Assembly: GCA_021234155.1 (NCBI GenBank)
Contig: JAJEKV010000020.1
Coordinates: 17,723,018 to 17,787,017, forward strand
Direction of reading: 5' to 3'
DNA from: Isoetes taiwanensis
Lineage: Eukaryota; Streptophyta; Lycopodiopsida; Isoetales; Isoetaceae
DNA: 64,000 nt
Shown here: positions 12,020 through 23,005 of the stretch, one piece after another
Layout: every line of letters starts with the position of its first letter
How positions within the stretch are numbered: position 1 is the first letter of the stretch
Notes under the pieces: model-generated
Database searches by the model: none
The model's input: only the letters and a program-made list of their open reading frames with translations
Told to the model about the DNA's origin: nothing
Program-made: the position numbers and the translations under genes

Positions 12020-12425
12020 GGTCAAATGTGACATGAGAGTTTCCCTACACGGGGCATCAGCCTCAAAATTCTTTTCTCTTGGAATATGGTGATCCTCCAT
12101 GAAGCAAAACTTGAGAGCACTCCCATTGCACGATTTTTCAAAAAAGCTCCATATCTGCATTCTTTTTGTTTGATAATCTCATGAAACTTGTGCGCAAATT
12201 AATTGTGAGTCACCATAAATATGGATATTGGCAATATCCATAGCTTTGGCTTCTTGAAGACACGCAATCAAAGCTTTGTATTACGCCACATTAGAAGTGA
12301 CTTGAGGAAAATTCTCCCTACTTTAGCTAAGAGTTTATGAGAAGAATCTTTCAAAATAGCGGGCATGATGCAACATTTAGTTTTTAGAGATACCTCCATC
12401 AAACCATAGAAAACACGGTTGGTCC
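12020..12425 (-). pseudogene. M1 archaeal-type RNase H (aRNH) between protease and RT
   Basis: It would remove RNA from the RNA-DNA hybrid. The motifs are FDGG (12,392-12,403), the Glu of an AEYKALIA-like motif (~12,275-12,300, damaged), YGDSQLIC (~12,200-12,225) and HIPREKNFEADA (~12,045-12,090). They follow the D-E-D-D layout of type I archaeal-like RNase H. It lies downstream of the protease and upstream of RT, not after the RT-linked RNase H. The frame is broken but all four acidic positions can be placed by comparison with M2. Confidence 0.8.
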
Positions 12426-12639
12426 TTGTTTCTTTGGGAAGTGCACACTCCATAATAAGGGGAACCATTTCATATTTCCTTGGTTTGGTGGTTTTTTAAC
12501 TGTAAGATCCCAAAGGCTCCTCAATTAGCATTTCTTTAATAAGTTTACCTCTTCTTTGGAGTCATAGGAGCCTTCTTGGATTTGTAAATAGTAGCGGTTT
12601 GGGAGCCATTGGAGATGGTACATCTCCCTTGAGACCAGG

Positions 12640-13060
12640 ACCGCCCTAGCATCCCGCAGTATGCTAGCCATCTTCTCCTAAAAAGTAGGTCATAGATATC
12701 AGATTCATCTCTATATCTTCAAAAGCCACCACAATAAAGTTAGCGACTCTGATTATGCCTATACAGATTAACAAGCACTTTAGTCACCACACCAATAGGA
12801 GAGATTTTAGCATTATAAAAAGATCTTAGTAATATAGAAGCTCTCTTGTCCACCTCGAAACCACACTTCTTCATAATGTGATATGGCATGATGTTTGGGG
12901 AGATCCCCATCAAGTAATACATTGGAAAAAGTAAAACCTCCTAGAAGCATTTGAACATGTAAATGCTCGGGGTCTTTTTCATTACGTGCTAGAACAAGAT
13001 CGATTGGCATCGATGTAAAAGTTTATACAAGCATTTAATTGTTCACCACTAGTTTGCTTT
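12640..13060 (-). pseudogene. pr: M1 aspartic protease, broken
   Basis: The active-site region reads SNVLLDGD at ~12,903-12,925, in place of the D-T-G of most retroviral-type proteases; the D-G-G form is common in the plant Tat group. PYHIMKKCGFEVDKRA follows. The C-terminal end has YDLL.RRRWLA at 12,668-12,705, corresponding to the ILLGRPWL motif of related proteases. Confidence 0.75.
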
Positions 13061-13099
13061 GAAGCACTCTCTTCTTTGTAGGGTGCAATCTTTAACAAT

Positions 13100-14496
13100 G
13101 TGAAAAAGATCCACACTTACCTTAGAGTTTTTGAGCAAGATATCCACTTCATCAAGGTCTTGGTCTTTCTTACCAAACTTTTTCTTTGAGGAGGTGGAGC
13201 TATCACATGGCGGTACTTCCATTGTAGGTGAGGGAGATCTAGTTGTGGGATGCCTACTTGATTGACATGTGTATTGACTTCATTCATTCTTAAGTTTGCA
13301 CTATCATAACTTTCAGGTCTTGGGGGCGTCACGGCCCTGAATAAACCTTATTGAAGTGCTTGGTTCAGTAAACCTCACCGGAAGGTTTAGGTTTTGACCT
13401 TTTTTTCTTGTTCCTGCTTGGCAAAGTATTCTTTAATGACACATTTAACATCGTTATGACCAACTTCTTTGCGAGAAAAGAACAAATAGGACATTCTTTC
13501 CCAAAGTGGCCTTTCCTATTACATTTAGGACACACTTGCCAATAGCAAATTTTCGATGGATGAGTATTCCTATTACAATGGACACATGGGGTAAGTTTTA
13601 CTGTTCTTGCAGTTTTTGAGCTCAACTAGTTGTTTGGTTAACTTCTGCTAAAGCCTCGATAACCTTAGATAGGTCCGATTTAACCTCTGCAACTTGAGAA
13701 CTAGCTTCCTCCTCCTTAGATTTCTTCTTTTCTTTTACATATTGCATGCTTTGGAATGGAAGGGTGATGGTCATAATGTGCATCAAATAACATCAGGGTA
13801 AAAGGATCATGGCCATGGTGGGAGATATGGTGCTTATCGGGGCAAAGTAGAGAGCATTTGAGTCGGTCGATAGTTTGGCAAAGACTTTGTATATGGAATC
13901 AAATCCTTCAGCGAAGCCTTGGACCTTAAGCAATTTCCTTTGGATATCGGTCTTCTTTCGGACCATTGATGGCTTGATTACTAAAAAGTGTGGGAATCGT
14001 TTGTGCTCTTTGACACACCGCTCATGAATATCTTTGAATCTTTCTTTATCTTGATTCACACTCCCCCGCATGTATAGAAAAGCTTTGCAATTCATTAACC
14101 AAATCTTTGGGGCTTGACTAACTTACCAAACACGTCGAAATTTCTTACGAGTTCATCCCATGAGGTAGTACCCATTAACTTCTCATAAGTTAACAAGCAC
14201 CAACTTCACTCTCATCTTTTGAAACATTTTTCAAATTCTGAAAGCTTGCACCCTTTCTTGAAACCATAATCCTGTAATAGTCTTCAAATATTCTCAAAAA
14301 AATGGTTAGCACTCATCTTTGGAATCAAAAGGTAGGCAAAGGAACAGAGACATTCAACTCAAACTGATATGGCATGTTCTCGGGTAAAGCTAGTGGAGAA
14401 ACTTGGAGGCAATGGCCTTTCTACGCAATGATCCGATACATCAACATCTTCCAATGGTTACGCTTACTGTTTGGAAATTTTTTGCTTTGGAGCCAT
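13100..14496 (-). pseudogene. gag: M1 gag with zinc knuckles, broken
   Basis: The start is the minus-strand ATG at 14,496 (MAPKQK...), just past the primer site. The N-terminal domain includes SEFEKCFK-like sequence (~14,230-14,260). The nucleocapsid part at 13,480-13,590 shows CVHCNRNTHPSKIC and CPKCNRKGHFGKEC, two CX2CX4HX4C knuckles, followed by a third, damaged one. A linker with VIAPPPQRK leads to the protease near 13,100. Frameshifts are frequent. Confidence 0.85.
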
Positions 14497-14509
14497 GAGT
14501 TACGAGATC

Positions 14510-14537
14510 CGGGAAGATCTCATTAGGACCTCCAAAA
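14510..14537 (-). promoter_or_regulatory. M1 primer binding site, damaged
   Basis: The minus strand reads TTTTGGAGGTCCTAATGAGAT after the LTR. It agrees with the F2 site except at CCAGA/CCGAGA positions. Confidence 0.6.
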
Positions 14538-16512
14538 TGTTGACCCTAAGCCACGGCTTATAGGTCAACCACAAGAATCCAATTCAAGTTTTCACTCAAA
14601 TTGGGGTTAGGACCTCGGATCACTTAAGGTGATCGGTCTATGCAAGAAAAATTCCAAAGATAAGTTCAAAAGTTTGAGTTCTATACCTTTTCCCATTTTT
14701 TCAAAAAATGGTACCTTTACCAAAACAATTGTAGTGTTGGAAGCGAGATAGATGTTTTGAGTCAGGATCTTTGTAGACTTGGTCAAAAAGTTGTAGGTAG
14801 CAAGATGACAAAGCCTCGACCAAGTCGAGGAGACTCAATCACATGGATTATTCGAGCTCAAAGTGAGGTCAAATTTTGGTCAATAGAGGTCAAATGTAGA
14901 AAAACATTGATCGGGGAATTGAGATTTAGAGTTGCCAATCACTTTTTTGGGAATTTCCAAAGTAGGTAGATCGCAATCTCTTTTGGGAAGGTAGGCAAGC
15001 AGTCAAATACTAGTTTGGAGGTGTATAGGTATTTTTGTATTTGGATTTAGCAAAATACAATCTAGGACCAAGCAAACGAGCAATTTTTTTGAATTTGAGC
15101 TACACTTGGTATTTTTGAATGATTTCCCAACTCCTTTGGCTTTCTTAACACCCAAAGATGAGTGGCGGTGACAGACCAAAGCTTAAAAACACCGAGATTT
15201 TTCTATATAGAATTTTTGTGGTGAGAATTGCTAGGAAAATATCAGACAAATTCAACAACTTGTGATCCAATTTGGATTGATATGAAGGTAGATATATCAA
15301 GATAATAGATAAGGATGCTTCATAGCTTCAAGTACAAGAAAATAATCATCAAAAGTCATAAGGTAATTTAAGTAATGTCAACTAAATCTTGTAGATCGGT
15401 CGAGGAAACTCCAAGAACTTCAGGATCAGTCGGATCTTGCTCAAAGAATGATCAAATGTATGATCTGAATATACGGGCCTTCAAAAATCTTCTCATTATT
15501 GTTTCCTTATATATGTTTTTGATTTAATCTGGCCCGGCATTTTAGGGGCTTAAATTTAGCTGATGAGATGCTTAAGAGCGGGAAAAATGAGAAATAGATA
15601 GGTTTCCGTGAGTTCAATGATTCCATTCCGTGATTCGGAAAGCAGGTTTCCATAATTAGGGTTGAAGGTATTTTTCCGAAGAAAATCGGGCTGTCACGAT
15701 GACCGATATTTCTTGAGGTATATCCCAAGAATATGTCGTATTTATCAATTTTAGGAAGATAGGCCATGGTCCATAAGGGTACCACAAAAATAATTATGAG
15801 ATCTTAACCCATTTGGGTCTATGGTAAACCCAATTTCTTTGGGGAATATTCTAGATGGGTAGAAAATGGGATATTAATGGAACATATTTGAGTGGCATAG
15901 GTACACATAATGGTAAAAGAACAAGGAGGCACAAAAGCTTGTGAAAAAAAAAAGATTAGGCCAAGGGTATGTGGTAGGGGTGCAATATGAAGAATGAAAA
16001 TAAGGCAAGGCATGAAATGGGTGTAAGACATCCATGGGAAAAACAAAATGTGGTAAGAAAGGTACTTTTGGCAAGGCAAAATATGATTTGCAAAAGGTGA
16101 GCAAAGAAGAATATGAGTGTGAGGGAAATGACTAGGGGAAATTCATAAAAAAGGAAGGGTGAGAATAAGATATAGGGGGTAGGCAAAAAAAATGGCTAAG
16201 GGATGGAACCAAATAACTATGGGATCTTCTAAACTTTGAACTTCAATCTTCAAAAAATGCCTTCCAAACTTCTTTAACCCAGGAAGAATCTTCTAGAGCA
16301 TATTCTTGACTAAGCACTTGACCTTGAATAAAAGTACCTCATGTGAGTTTTGAACCTTGAGCACTTGTTGACTTGAGAAATGAACACCCTTTGACCTCCA
16401 TATCAATGTTGACCGCCAAGAATCTTTCCAACTTTGACCTAGTATTCCAAGATAAGTTGGAGCCTAGTTTTGAATGGATCACAAGTGGCATGTTGCCCCT
16501 TTAAAGGGGCCT
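14538..16512 (-). repeat. M1 5' LTR (F1 family)
   Basis: It aligns end to end with the M1 3' LTR. The low-coordinate edge TGTTGACC at 14,538 is clear. The far edge is garbled (TGTTGCCCCTTTAAAGGGGC at 16,491-16,510), so its boundary is accurate only to a few bases. Palindrome and TATA positions correspond to those of the 3' LTR. Confidence 0.9.
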
Positions 16513-16519
16513 TGATTTA

Positions 16520-17512
16520 AACTATGCGCGCCCCTCGAGAGCTAGCAAATGAGCTACAAACTTTTTGCATAAGGGCGTGAAAGCATCAATCATATAATGA
16601 AAGGTTTAGTGCATACCGAAAAATGCCAAAAGAGTCGGTGCCCACTCCCACACTCTACTTTGTGGCTGCTTTCATTAAGGGTGTCACCAAGGCCTAAAGT
16701 GCACCGTAAAGATGCTAAAAATTCAAAATCGGGAAGGGTTGGATACCATACACAAGGCTTTTGAAAAGGCAACTAAAATCTCTAATGATATGTCTTTTTA
16801 CGAGCAACCATATAAAACCACGCCGTTTTACCCTTTTTGCAGTTATGAACAAGAGAATGAGCATGTGCCCGCGGTATGCAAGTAAGTAAAAAAGAAAGAA
16901 GAAAATCCAAAAGATGAAGAGGCTGCACCTAAAATCAATGAATCCAAGAGTGAGATGGCCAAAATGTCTCGGTGACCATTTCGCTGCGCCCGACCAAACA
17001 ACTCTTGGAGTTGAAAAACAAAAAAAAACTTATCCTCCTTGTGCACATTGTTTCAAAGATACTCATCCTTCGATATTTGCTATTATTACAGGGGCATGCT
17101 TTTAAAATGTGGAAAGAAAGGTCATTTTGGAAAATTTACCTTTTGTATTGCAACTTCTGCAAGGTAGGTCATCGAAGACAAGTGTTTTGTCAAAGAATAC
17201 TTTGACAAGCGTGACAAAGCGCAAGAAATTGGAAGGAAACATCTGCCATCAGGGTTTGTGGAGGAATATATGAGGAGCGAGGAAGAGATCATAATTGGTG
17301 CAAACAAGAAAAAATGTTGGAAAAATGGAACACAAGAGATAAAGGTGATGAGCAAGAACCTTCCCGGCTAACAAAGAAGTTGAGGTAATAGCTCCCACCT
17401 CCTTTGAGAAGTTGAATAAAAAAGGACAAAAGAGTTAGATGAGCTAGACATGATCCTAAAAAAGTTCTAAAGCGGCATAGGTCTCCCTCACTCTTCTCAA
17501 AATTGCACCTAG
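16520..17512 (+). pseudogene. gag: P1 gag, C-terminal part with three zinc knuckles, broken
   Basis: It continues the P1 gag after M1: ASKLANELQTFA-like sequence, then KMLKIQNREGLDTIHKAFEKATKIS (~16,710-16,785), a charged linker, and the nucleocapsid zinc knuckles (~17,035-17,200). P2 (46,583-47,560) reads the same region with intact knuckles. Here insertions of a few bases break the frame, for example at ~17,080 and ~17,100. The end corresponds to LPHSSQNCT at ~17,505. Confidence 0.85.
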
Positions 17513-17519
17513 CTATAGA

Positions 17520-18045
17520 GAGAAAAATATTATGAAGTATACCGATGTTGAACAAATTTCATTTCTTGATGTGCATGAGGCAAAAGTAGAAAGTTGTATT
17601 AACTCAAGAAGAAAAGATCCAGTGCCTTTACTTGCTCGGCTAGTTTAGGGGTGACTTGCATTTGTCTAGGGTCTTGCTAGATGGAGGCTCCCATTAAATG
17701 TCATGCCTCAAAGATGTAATGAAGAAATGTGGTCTTCTTTGTCACTCAACCATCACACATCATGTGAGGTCATTCTCCAATGCTAAAATAAAACCTATAG
17801 GACTAGTGACAAGGTTGCCAATAGAAATTGAAGGTATAATTGTTGAGGCAAGTTTCATAGTTGTGGCTTTTGAAGATAAGCTGTGATGTGACCCACATAT
17901 ATGACTTGTTCTTTGGGAAGGAGGGTGGTTGTCCCATCACGATGCTAGACCACATGCGGGTCCAAAGCGATGCTGTACTATTCAAATGGAGCAAGAAGCG
18001 TAACTCTATACAACAAAACAGTGATGCTAACTGCACAACTTTATA
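17520..18045 (+). pseudogene. pr: P1 aspartic protease, broken
   Basis: The active-site sequence RVLLDGGS is at 17,668-17,692. MKKCGLLCHSTIT, FSNAKIKPIGLVTR and IEIEGIIVEASFIVVAFED follow (17,720-17,880), as in P2. The C-terminal LLLGRRW region near 17,905 is garbled. P2 has the better reading. Confidence 0.8.
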
Positions 18046-18059
18046 GAACAAGACATGTT

Positions 18060-18640
18060 GATTGAAGATGGGCAATTTGTTAAAAAGTACATCTCCTCGT
18101 ATGCAAACCAATAGAAATCATCACGAGCTGTTTGGATCTTGACATGGAAAGCAAAACAATAGAGGTGTGTTGTGGTTTTGATGGTGGAATTTCAATCAAA
18201 TTGAATATAGCATGTTCTCGGCAATTGTGAATCTTAACTCGCCAATAAACTCTTATCCAAAGTTGGTAGAGTACATGAAAGAATTCATTCAAATATGGTC
18301 GAATATAAGGCACTTATAGCCGGGTTTAGAGGAGTCTTTGGCTTTAGGTTTGACTAATATATCTATCTTTGGTGACTCTCAAACCCATATGCATAAAATC
18401 GAGAGTATCGGATCAAAAACAACATCATGGAAACTCCAAAGAAAGGGTGTGCAATTGCTAAATGAAGTTCAAGGCTTGGGAGATCAAACATATACCTAGG
18501 GAAGAGAATGTGAGGCGTATGCACTTTGCTTAACTGCAAGGCTCCTTGGGACTATTTAGGCGAGGGGCTATAAATGAAGATGAATTGAGCAAGCGAAGAT
18601 GCAACACAACTATATCCATTCTCGGTGATAGATGCAATGT
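18060..18640 (+). pseudogene. P1 archaeal-type RNase H between protease and RT, broken
   Basis: VVLMVEFQSN-like frames conceal the FDGG motif at 18,174-18,187. The Glu motif EYKAL is at 18,301, the GDSQ motif at 18,371-18,384, and the HIPREEN motif at ~18,490-18,520. The position between protease and RT agrees with M1, M2, P2 and R2. Confidence 0.78.
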
Positions 18641-18719
18641 TAAGAGAAAAGAGGTAAAAAGATAACTATCAACAAAAATGGACAGGTAAGAACACTTTTC
18701 CTTAGGGGATCTTTTTGAT

Positions 18720-19600
18720 AAAGAAAAGATGAGGCCTCCTAAAATTTTTCTTTGAGAGTTGGAAAGATGTATTTGCAGGATTATACGTAATTAGTGGGAG
18801 TGAGGACCTACATAAATGAATTTGAAATAAAGATATAAAGGAAGATACTAAACCCTGTGAATGCAAAACTTCGTAAGAATAAATGCATCAACGCCACCAC
18901 CGATCAGAGAGAGGAATTATTAAAGATGAAAGAAGTCGAGGTTATTAAAGAGATAACAAACCCCGATCGGGTTGTCTTGCATTGTTCCAAAGAGAAAAGA
19001 AAAAATAAGAGCATTAGGATTTGTATAGATTACGGGATCTAAAAAGGCCACTATTAAAGATTGTTATCCATTACCATTTACTAGAAGAAGTGTTACATGC
19101 AAAGCTGCTTGGTAAGGAAATATATTCAGCACAGATGGATTTTCGTGTTTCAATCAAATCAAGATAAAAAGAGGCGGATCAAGCCAAGACCTCTTTCATA
19201 ACCCCTTGGGGCACTTTTGCCATGATGAAAATGCCTTTTGGCTTCTGATGAATGCACCGCTTTACCTTCAAAGAGCAATGGATAAAATATTTCAAAGCAT
19301 GCCAATATCAAACTTTAGAGTTTTCTTGGATGATTTGTGCCTAGATCTTCTCTAACTAAGCATATAGAATTCTTGGCAATGACAATGGAATTGTCACGAG
19401 AGAAGAAGTGGGGTTGTTTGAATCCAAAAGAGGTGTATATTCTTACTGTTCTAAAGGTGAATTGCTAGGTCATGAGGTATCTCGAAGGTACAAAATTATG
19501 TCACGAAGGAAAAATGGAGGCTTTGAAGAAATTGTCCCACCTAAAACCTTAAAGCAATTGAGAGAGTTTCATGGAGAGCGGCAAGTTTTTGAGAATGTAT
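18720..19600 (+). pseudogene. rt: P1 reverse transcriptase, broken
   Basis: Recognisable pieces are FFESWKDVFAG-like sequence (~18,750), KNKSIRICIDY (~19,000-19,030), KDCYPLPF (~19,057), PWGTFAMMKMPFGF (~19,205-19,245) and the active site FLDDLCL (19,324-19,343). The thumb continues to LKKLSHLKP (~19,525-19,560). Many small indels are present compared with P2. Confidence 0.83.
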
Positions 19601-19619
19601 GTACTTAACTTTCACACAT

Positions 19620-20320
19620 CATAAGTCCTTTGGCGGCTCGACCGTGTTGTAAGTATAATAAGAATGAGAGCAAAATTTATTGCAATAAGATAGACGGATG
19701 AATGTCGGTTGCATTTGACACATTGATAACTTCCATATACTTAATCGGAGATTAAAACCAGGACCTAGCTCAACCATTTCGGGCATATATGATTAATCCT
19801 TATACTTATATGGCATAGGCATAGCACTCTCTTGAAGCATGGGATAATATACTTGACAAAATTTGGTAGATCTTTGAGAAGCAGTCTAGAATGGAAAAAA
19901 GTGCAGTGGAATAATGTTTTTCTACAAAGGCTTGGTCATATAGTTCGGCCACAATAGAGGTAAAAATAATGGTCATCAAAATCCACTATTCCCATCTTTG
20001 TTGAAAAGGCTTCGAGTAAAGGCTAAATTATGTAGATGGGCTTGCAAGATCTGGGATTACAATTTAAATGTTAAATCAAAACAATTAAAGTCCTAGTGAT
20101 TATTTGACGATAAGGTGTGTTTGAGTTTGAAGATTTTAATGGTTTTGAGCGATGAAGTGTGTGGGGTACTCTTAACCTTGTGCTATCTAGCAAGATCACC
20201 CGAAGATTGGCGGGGATGAAATCATCAAGTTTCTCGGCATAAGGAAGTGCCGAGAAAACTTCACAACTGACGGTGAGGAGATTCAAAAGAAAAAGCAAAA
20301 ACCCTCACAAGGATGATTGG
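19620..20320 (+). pseudogene. P1 RT-linked RNase H remnant and spacer, heavily damaged
   Basis: It aligns with 49,700-50,380 of P2. The stretch near the former first catalytic motif (~19,770-19,800) is unreadable. FASKIW-like (~19,855), LRRLRVKAKLCRWACKI (~20,005-20,050) and NYNLNVK fragments remain. A spacer follows (~20,100-20,300). Confidence 0.65.
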
Positions 20321-21492
20321 AGGAGGTATTATGTAAGATTAGTCGATTATGGTGTCCTTGAGGTGTGTTGTGGTCAGTGAGTTGATCTTGGAGGCTTGTC
20401 ATGAGGGAATTTGTAGAGCCTTATGCATTTGACGGCTACTTAGAAAGAAAATACTTCGAGGTCACGGATATTATTGGCTTCAAGCTTGTTTAAGATTGTT
20501 ATGAGACCATTAGGAGATGCCATAAATGCGAGATACATGGAAGAAGGAGTGCCATTTCTTTGCTGACTAGCATCCGTCTCGGGGTCCATTCAGGACTTGG
20601 GAATTTGGAGCTTCATAGGACCTATAAAATCCAAACTCTCCCTCTCGGCATGAGATACATACTAGTGGCAGTTTAATAGCTTCACCCCAGCCCGAGTGGT
20701 GTCCCATTGAGACAAGCAAATGCCTGCTGTGCGAGGTTCCTCCATGAAAACATATACCTTGGAGTTTTGGCATCCTCACAGAAAATAGTTACAGCGAGAG
20801 GCACTTTCGAGTTCATGAATGATGTGATCAGCAACACCTTTAAAACCTTGAAAGTAAAGCATGTGAAAAGCTTCGAAGCCTCCACTACCCTCGAAGCGTG
20901 GCAGGGCTGAATCTACCAACAAGGTGCTAAAAGCTATTCTCAAAAGAAAACAATAGAGGTGCATAAAAAGATTGGCACCTTAAATTACATGATGCACTTT
21001 GGGCATATAGAACCACAATTAAAGTGCTACTAATCATACACCTTTTTGCTCTTGTCTATGGTGTTGAAACATTGTTCAGTGGAATTGGAGTTGCCCTCAT
21101 TAAGGTTAGCTCTAAAAGATTCAAATCTGAGATAGAGGAAGCATCACGGGGAAAGGAGTTTGATAGGTTGCTCCACATCTAGAAGAAGAGGTTTGAAGCT
21201 GATACCATGGTACTAAAGAAAGCAAAGGATGCAGCAGCATTCAAGGCCAATTCACAAATTGCAAGGAAGTTTCAAGAGGAGAGCTAGTTCTCCAAGTGGG
21301 ACAAGGCAAAAGGGAGAAACACTGTGAGGAGTAAATTTATTTATATGGGAAGGAGCCATAAAATGTTGTGGACAAGCGGTACAAATTCTTACTTCTGGAA
21401 GATATCTATGAGTCCAGCGACTCATGAACCCTATAAACATATTGCATCTGAAAGGTATTGGCAACAACATATTTGTATGAGTTTGTTTTGAA
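20321..21492 (+). pseudogene. int: P1 integrase, broken
   Basis: The zinc-binding HHCC region is at ~20,395-20,545 (CHEGIC, then RRCHKCEIHGRR), the first catalytic Asp at ~20,590-20,620 is garbled, and the TFEFMNDVISNTFKTLKVKHVKS stretch lies at 20,805-20,875. The catalytic Glu motif (YYPQGNGQAES) is distorted at 20,880-20,925. The C-terminal part runs to the TYLYEFV-like end at ~21,490. P2 gives the readable version. Confidence 0.82.
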
Positions 21493-22411
21493 TAGAATAG
21501 TTATTGGATAGTTAGCCATTTGAGTTATTAGAGACACTAACTTTAAAATTAATAGGCATGTTCCTTAAAGATGTGGATGCTTGTGCTCTTTAGTGTTATT
21601 TTGAAATTGCTGCAAACAAAAAAAAAAAGAGAAAAAAGAGAAAAAAAGGAAAAAAAGGAAAATAGGTTTAACTTTGATATCTTGTGTATTATGATCTTTT
21701 GCGGAGTTGAGTTCACGATCATGAAAGCATAGGAGGAGTTGTTTTCTAACACATATAGAACTTGTCATGTGGGTTCATGATCTGAATAATCTCCACGGCC
21801 CAACTGATTTACCTTGATTCATATCAACCAAAATTCTTCTTGATCAGGATCCCCAACAAACAAATATTACCCTGATTAGGTACGGAAGGACATGAGTACT
21901 TGACATATTTTTTCCACACTGCGGAGTTCACTTGATACATTCCATTCATGTTCATCTGCCTTTGTTCCATTCTCATCTAGCCCTTGCTTCCCAAATCTTT
22001 TTCAAAGAGAACCACGACTGCTACCTTTCGCCGGCCTTCCATAAAGGTAGCTCAAGTTTTTAGAAAAAGTAAAAAACACTCCCAACTCAAGTCTTTGTTC
22101 TGCTCCACACATATCTCAAAGAAGTCAAGCAAGTCCAGGTCGGTCATGAGTCAACTCACCCTCGGAAGTCAAGTCCACGATTTCCTCATATAAACATCAT
22201 ACGAAGATATCCCATTCAAACATCACTCACATCCTTATGTCCATCTGTTGGACTTTCCCCAACATCATTTTCCATTGCTTTTTCATCTCTTTTTATCACC
22301 CTTCTTTGCCCTTATTCTCGAATTTCCATTTCTCTTGCACTATCCACCATTCTTGTCATATTTTGCTCCACCAATTTGGGGACCGGCCATTCCTTTTCCT
22401 TGTTTACATGA
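21493..22411 (+). other. P1 noncoding stretch between integrase and 3' LTR
   Basis: No gene is seen. It has a long A/G-only tract (21,617-21,665) and, 30 bases before the LTR, a garbled version of the GAGGGGACCAGCC element. The middle (~21,950-22,400) is pyrimidine- and CA-rich; open frames there (up to 85 codons) are not conserved in P2. Confidence 0.7.
21617..21665 (+). repeat. Polypurine tract 3' of P1 integrase
   Basis: A run of A with GAG and GG interruptions, ~49 bases without a pyrimidine apart from its edges. It is repeated in P2 at 51,637-51,686. It may be an extra plus-strand primer site, but it lies ~750 bases from the LTR. Confidence 0.6.
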
Positions 22412-22990
22412 TGTTGCCTGCTGTAGCAACGCGCTGAGAAAGTGCCATCAAATCTTTTATATTCTTGAGGGAAAAGAAGATGCTATGTTGAAGAACCAGA
22501 AGTGAAGACATTGAATTGGAATCAAGGTCACACATTGAGGGACTAAGCATCTAGAAGTTTGGAGAGACCCCTATGAAGTTTTGAAAGCTATTAAAGTGGT
22601 ATCTTTTTCTCCTTCATGTTGTCATTTCTATTCTCCTACCTCACACTCCACATTTCCAACGTTCCATTACCCCATCTCTTATCATACATCTCACACATAG
22701 CCTTTTGTTCCATAGTTGACCTACCACTACCTAAGGCACATTTTCAAAGTTGTGCAAGGATTGCCTAAGCATCAAGTTCTACATCATATTTTTTCATCAT
22801 ATCATTCCATTATCACACACTCATACACCATGTGGCTATAAAAAAAGGAAGCATTTGAAAAGCCTAAGCCACGAGGTTTGCACAGTCACCATCTCAGTGA
22901 CATGGCATGATATTCTAGATACATATGTCATCACTTACAACCACATTGGTCCACTCACCATTTGCCACTTCCATATATCATTCGCAAGTT
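22412..22990 (+). repeat. P1 3' LTR, first ~580 bases only
   Basis: It begins TGTTGCCTGCTGTAGC (garbled inverted repeat) and follows the P2 3' LTR from 52,452 to ~53,030. It then stops at TTCGCAAGTT and is followed by ~10 unassigned bases and F3 LTR sequence. The lost 1.7 kb includes the TATA box. Confidence 0.88.
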
Positions 22991-23005
22991 ACGTATTGCT
23001 GACAA
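22985..23005. other. Junction of the 30 kb repeat units (P1 LTR to R2 LTR)
   Basis: On the left is F2 LTR sequence equivalent to ~53,030. On the right, from TGACAATGCAG, is F3 LTR sequence equivalent to 1,567 and 31,621. About ten bases (ACGTATTGC) fit neither. No homology between the two partners is evident at this point, so the join is non-homologous or an assembly chimera. Confidence 0.8.

Larger units (their letters stand above)
6266..16512 (-). mobile_element. M1: F1 Ty3/gypsy element inserted in P1 gag
   Basis: A full-length minus-strand element of about 10.2 kb with two LTRs (5' 16,512-14,538; 3' 8,232-6,266). Its order from 5' to 3' is gag, protease, archaeal-type RNase H, RT, degenerate RNase H, integrase, and a ~0.8 kb noncoding stretch. 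All domains are recognisable but every frame is broken. The corresponding M2 in copy B sits at the identical point of the host gag. Confidence 0.93.
1..22990. repeat. Copy A of a ~30 kb tandemly repeated block
   Basis: This stretch corresponds in order and orientation to 30,060-53,035, at an offset of 30.04-30.08 kb throughout. Both copies hold an F3 gag end and LTR, a Q integrase scrap, an F2 element, and an F1 element inserted at the same point of the F2 gag. Sharing nested insertion points means one duplication event (or one locus assembled twice), not independent insertions. Differences are mostly small and lie at CAG/CTG sites. Confidence 0.88.
3584..22990 (+). mobile_element. P1: F2 Ty3/gypsy element, split by M1 and truncated at its 3' LTR
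   Basis: The plus-strand order is 5' LTR 3,584-5,878, primer site, gag start 5,925-6,265, then the M1 insertion (6,266-16,512), then gag remainder, protease, archaeal-type RNase H, RT, RNase H, integrase, noncoding 3' part, and ~580 bases of 3' LTR. Without M1 about 9.2 kb remain. Its coding parts are more damaged than those of P2. Structurally it is the copy-A version of P2. Confidence 0.9.
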
